This document shows positions 60,128 to 64,000 of a stretch of DNA of 64,000 nucleotides, in pieces. The notes beneath the pieces are model-generated. The model was not told where the DNA came from, searched no databases, and saw nothing but the letters and a program-made list of their open reading frames with translations. This DNA comes from Acanthochlamys bracteata (taxonomy: Eukaryota; Streptophyta; Magnoliopsida; Pandanales; Velloziaceae), in the NCBI GenBank assembly GCA_019914995.1, contig CM034145.1, forward strand, positions 1,302,001-1,366,000, given 5' to 3'. Made by a program: the position numbers and the translations under genes. Each line of letters starts with the position of its first letter. Position 1 is the stretch's first letter.

Positions 60128-61787
60128 ATGGCTTCTTGTAAGTCAAAAAAATATTATTTTTGTCGAACACTATATTCTTCTTGATGCTAAATAAGTTTAC
60201 ATAAGTATTAAGGACATCAGTGTAAGATTAAAACTAAAATATGAAATCAACAATCTTGCTTTCCCTTAAGGGAGCGCTTTATCTTTTATAAATAAATGAA
60301 TTTTAGATAAATTTATTCTTACAAACTTATTTTCTGATAATTTATGTTTTAAGAATTTATTTTTTAAAACTCATTTTCGGATAACTTTTCTACAAGTAAA
60401 TAAGTTCCAACTAAAATTCCAACACAATTTCAAATTAAGAGCGTATTTCAAATGCACATAGCTGAGTTTTGCAAAACTAAATTTGTAAAAGTGAAGTTCG
60501 GTGGAAGCAAAGTTCGGAGTGATATTTGAAATAAATGAAATAAAATTTAAAGTTAAATTTTGATAGAAATAGAGTTCGATATGAAAATAAAAGTAGAATT
60601 AGGAATGACAATTGAAACACGTGAAGTAGTCAAATAAAATCTGTAATGAGAAAGTGAAATGAGAAAATGAAATTCGTATATTTGGAACAAGCTCTAAGCC
60701 ATCTAAATAATTTATCCATTTTAGACTATAGCTAATCATGCATTTGCATTCTTTAAGTAGATCATTGCTATCATAATTTCCATTTTAATCACTTTGTTGG
60801 AACTGAATGTCCCTAACAATTCAATCTTTTAAAGGTGCTTGTTACAAAATTGGTAATGAATGTTGTACAAAATGTAATGCTTGTCAAAAAATTGACCTTT
60901 CTGAGAGTCAATTTATAGCATTATTCATGAGAAGAATTGAATGAAGGAAAACACTTCAAAGCGACCAAACATGTGAAGAACCTCACTAAACTCACATGAA
61001 TTGCATCTACACATTCATCAACCCAAAAAAATCATCCACTCCTCAAATTTCTCTGTTTTGTTTTGTTTTTCTGAAGTAATCTTTCCTTCATGCTTTTTGG
61101 TGAACAAGCAATAATAATAAATGCTTGCCCTAGGGATTAAGTCTTTGTTTCTTATTTATTGTTTATGGCATGTTAGGTACTAGTCAAGTAAAGGAGAGCA
61201 TGCTCTCTAGCACCTTTTCATATGAGATCTCTTGAAATATTAAAAAGTTAGTGCCCCAAATTCAAGCAAGTATTGTATGAAAGTTTTTAAATTACTACAT
61301 GCTATGAAGTGGTATTCAATTATTTACTTCACATGTTAGTTGTACTGCTTCAGAACTTGAATAAAAGATAAATAACTCTATGCTCAAGAATTTGAGAATT
61401 TAAAAAATGGTTCTGTTTCTACGTAAAATGGCTTCTAAGGAAATCAAAGTTGCCTATAATTGAGGACAATGTTTAACTTGGAGGAAGCAATGTTGGCAGA
61501 TTCAAGAAATCCAAGAACTAACAATATCCATGTTTCTGTCTTTTGACCAAACTAAAACCTAAAAAAGTCTTCAAAAGATTTACAAATATCAAGCATCTTA
61601 AGTTTAATTCTAAATCTTGCTAAATTAATAAAATTGTACATAATTTAAATATTCAGATAAATTGAGTGGGTAAGAAATGGGATGCAAAAACTTAATTGTA
61701 TTTTTATGTATATAAAAAGGTGTTATCACTGTGATGAGGCAAAAGAAGCGAATCACTGCATGACATGGTGATAATTGCTGGCTTTAA
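60128..61787. other. AT-rich intergenic DNA
   Basis: No gene is seen. 60430-60690 resembles family 2 (gagttcgatatgaaaataaa). The short palindrome gagagcatgctctc is at 61194-61207. Confidence 0.4.
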
Positions 61788-62026
61788 AGGAGTGTTTGGT
61801 TTAACTTTTTCTCAACACTTTTTTTCAAATTTTTCGTTTTACGTTTCTAAATATATATTTTATAAATATTTAAAAATTTTATTTAAAAATTATAAAAAAA
61901 ATTTACGTAATAAAATTTTTTTATTATATATTTTTAACTTTTTAAAAAATAAAATTTGTTTTTAAAAATAATAAAAATATTTTTTATTCTAAAAAAAATT
62001 AATTTCATAAACAATCCAAACGCACC
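61788..62026 (+). repeat. AT-rich miniature element, family 1
   Basis: One of the best-preserved copies: starts ggagtgtttggtttaac and ends caatccaaacgcaccc, with the full AT core. A weaker reverse copy may lie at about 62180-62400. Confidence 0.6.
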
Positions 62027-62896
62027 CTTAGATTCTAAAGTATTCGCTAGTATACAAATAGAACACTTAAGATAAAATTATATGATGCTCTACTTTGACT
62101 AGCTGTCAACAACATAGTTATACCGAAATATTCCCAAGTTTCTATATCAACAAAATATCTTTTCAACACTCCGAGAACATTTTTGTCTAGTATAAAAATA
62201 CTTATAAAATAAAAAATTTTAAACAAAAAATATTTTATTTTATAAAATAAGCTCTACTTTTTACTTCAAAAAATAAGCATAAATAATAACGTCAATTTTT
62301 TTTCCAAATTTTTAAATAAATTTTATAAAATATTTTTAAAGTTTTAATAGAAACATAAAACAAATAGAAGAGTGAAAAATATTTCATAAGCAACGCCAAA
62401 AGAGACCCCTAAATCTCTCTAAATCTGCACTCCACTGCACTTCTTCAAATTCGACCAGTAGTTTCAAAAATTGAACTTCACAATCTTCCACAGGAACAGA
62501 TACAGAACAAAATACACAATCATTCCTCAAGTTCGAGCACAGAAATCAAAGATTTCTAAAACATTCCCCATATTTGGCTCTATCCAAGATACTTCTCAGA
62601 AAATCGAGACAACAAACAAGAGCAAAATCATTCTGAACCAACTTGAGATTGCAACCTAGGATGCGAAAAACCTATCTTAACGTGCCTTTATGTTTCTTGG
62701 ATGAACAGAAGAATCCTATGTGCACGACAACATAAAAATAGCATTACACATTCATTCTTGCCTAGCCAATAAACGCACAAAACCTGATGCACTATAAGAA
62801 CCAGTATTATTTCCTCAATCTTATAAATAACAAACTGATAATTAAATGTACAGAAACCAGTCTCATGCATCTAGTTATGCAATAGTGTATGTGATA
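62027..62896. other. Spacer and probable 3' UTR of the Myb-type gene
   Basis: 62400-62700 is less AT-biased and has a short open frame without a domain. About 62700-62896 is a likely 3' UTR for the gene whose stop codon is at 62897-62899. Confidence 0.4.
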
Positions 62897-63779
62897 TCAT
62901 TGCCTGTATTCAAGCAATTCTGGGCAAAACCTTTTCGAAAGGACTTCCACTTGTTCAATGAATGGCTTCTCGCGGTATCCACCAATGTGTTTCACCATTT
63001 CGTTCCAGCGTTTTCTGCAAACCTCCCCCGACCTGTGAAAGAAATAACCACTCCGAGGGTTATGCTAATAAACCAAAAATTCATTTCAAATAGGTTCAAA
63101 TGCTATAAGAAAGAACTGGACAAAAATGAGGGTGCCAATTTAGGTCTGCGAAGTCCTTTGCATTCTATTACAAAGTTCTTAAACTTACAATTGTTATCAA
63201 CATATGGAGCTTTTTCAGCTATAAAGCAAAAGTTTCCCGCATAAGTCCTATGTATTCATTCTTCGCATGTATTTTAGCAATTGCTATAGCTTCCATATCC
63301 CACCAGTCTGATATTATTTTAAGAAACTATGGATAATCACTGTAAAGAGTAAAACTTTAATTATAAAAAAAGAAAACTTCTTAAGAACCATCACATTAGT
63401 CAAGCTATCCCTTTGATTGCCATATAACAGTTCAATCCCCAAGTGAGAAAATAAGATACAACTATCAACTGTCAAACTAAACTCGCATCTTTACCAAGAA
63501 GCAGGGCTTCTGAATCAACATAGATCAACCACAATGTAGGACAGCTCTTCAAGGGGCTTGCATGAAAGCACATGGCACACTAATTAAATTGAACCTTGTA
63601 TTTGTTCCATGCAACGTACTTGAATATACCACAACATATGAACCTATGATCTAAATGAGACAACGAAAGTCCACATTAAATGACCTTCATTCAGCATTCG
63701 ATCAAATTTTACTTACCTGTGCTCAAGGAGATCATCCCAGTTTACATCTTCTGCACAACAAGCATCTAAATCCTGAAGC
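62897..63779 (-). CDS. 3' end of a Myb-domain protein, Pol I termination factor-like (partial)
   Basis: Two final coding exons on the minus strand, 63717-63779 and 62897-63032, join in phase (CTTGAGCACAG/G) and stop with TGA at 62897-62899. They encode LQDLDACCAEDVNWDDLLEH followed by RSGEVCRKRWNEMVKHIGG and FIEQVEVLSKRFCPELLEYRQ. The WDDLLEHRSGEVCRKRWNEM part is a Myb/SANT helix-turn-helix in the style of the REB1/TTF1/DMTF1 group. Plant homologues are annotated as RNA polymerase I termination factor-like or cyclin-D-binding Myb-like proteins. The N-terminal part lies beyond the window, so the identification rests on about 65 residues. Another exon could lie between 63780 and 64000, but none is clear. 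Confidence 0.72.
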
Positions 63780-64000
63780 CTGGGCCAAGAGGCATACAGT
63801 TAGAATATAACAAAAGAAAGTTAACTTATGAAGTGATTCAATCATTTGTGAGAAGATATACTTTTCCATTTTGGACAGCAACACTAATTCAGTAATTCAT
63901 TTAAGAAATGTCATTTAAAAGCGCTTTTAAGATATAATGGTGAGCGAACAGAATCGACCATATTTATAACCAAAAGGGGTCCAAGACGTATACAGATTAT

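Noticed and set aside
61194-61207. Perfect palindrome gagagcatgctctc
   Set aside because: Too short and isolated; no hairpin gene or binding-site context.
62846-63244. A 132-codon plus-strand frame
   Set aside because: Antisense to the well-supported minus-strand Myb exon, which explains the base pattern.

Overview
This is nuclear DNA from a flowering plant, most likely a eudicot. Coding islands are split by GT-AG introns, the intergenic DNA is very AT-rich, and the recognisable proteins are plant-specific or have clear plant family members: photosystem I subunit G, LORELEI-like proteins, a KASH protein of the WIP type, a Sec14-nodulin protein and a CRM-domain protein. I cannot name the species.

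Layout. 1-5436: a decayed Ty1/copia element on the minus strand, with two 134-bp LTRs and a 5-bp target duplication. 5437-14600: AT-rich DNA full of short terminal-inverted-repeat elements, including an 800-bp hAT-like element and the first of three copies of a roughly 540-bp Mutator-like element. 14614-16983: CRM-domain RNA-binding protein, 4 coding exons. 18616-19146: second Mutator-like copy, nested in older repeat DNA. 19416-20230: an N-myristoylation-type protein that is frameshifted as read. 22640-26125: WIP-type nuclear-envelope protein, 2 coding exons. 29826-30290: PSAG, intronless. 31470-35213: WD40 protein, 9 coding exons, with a LINE relic in one intron. 36605-39259 and 40772-41763: two tandem LORELEI-like GPI-anchored protein genes, with a broken NAC-domain fragment between them on the opposite strand. 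42557-47056: Sec14-nodulin phosphatidylinositol transfer protein, 14 exons including 7-nt and 18-nt coding ends, with a small LINE tail in an intron. 48900-62800: about 14 kb without a convincing gene, holding a 2.2-kb hAT-like element, the third Mutator-like copy and many AT-rich miniature repeats. 62897-63779: the 3' end of a Myb-domain gene that runs off the right edge.

All nine host genes lie on the minus strand, although no shared function is apparent. PSAG belongs to photosystem I. The LORELEI-like proteins act with receptor kinases at the cell surface. WIP sits in the outer nuclear envelope. The Sec14-nodulin protein handles phosphoinositides. The CRM protein probably acts on organelle RNA. 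They do not look like one pathway or cluster.

I found no wholly new system. The points most worth a second look are the mobile-element structures with readable target duplications, the tandem LORELEI-like pair, the NAC fragment, a 28-bp duplication covering the end of the WIP tail, and the GC-rich leader of the copia element. Exon coordinates were built by hand from splice motifs, reading phase and recalled family sequences; no alignment or expression data were available.
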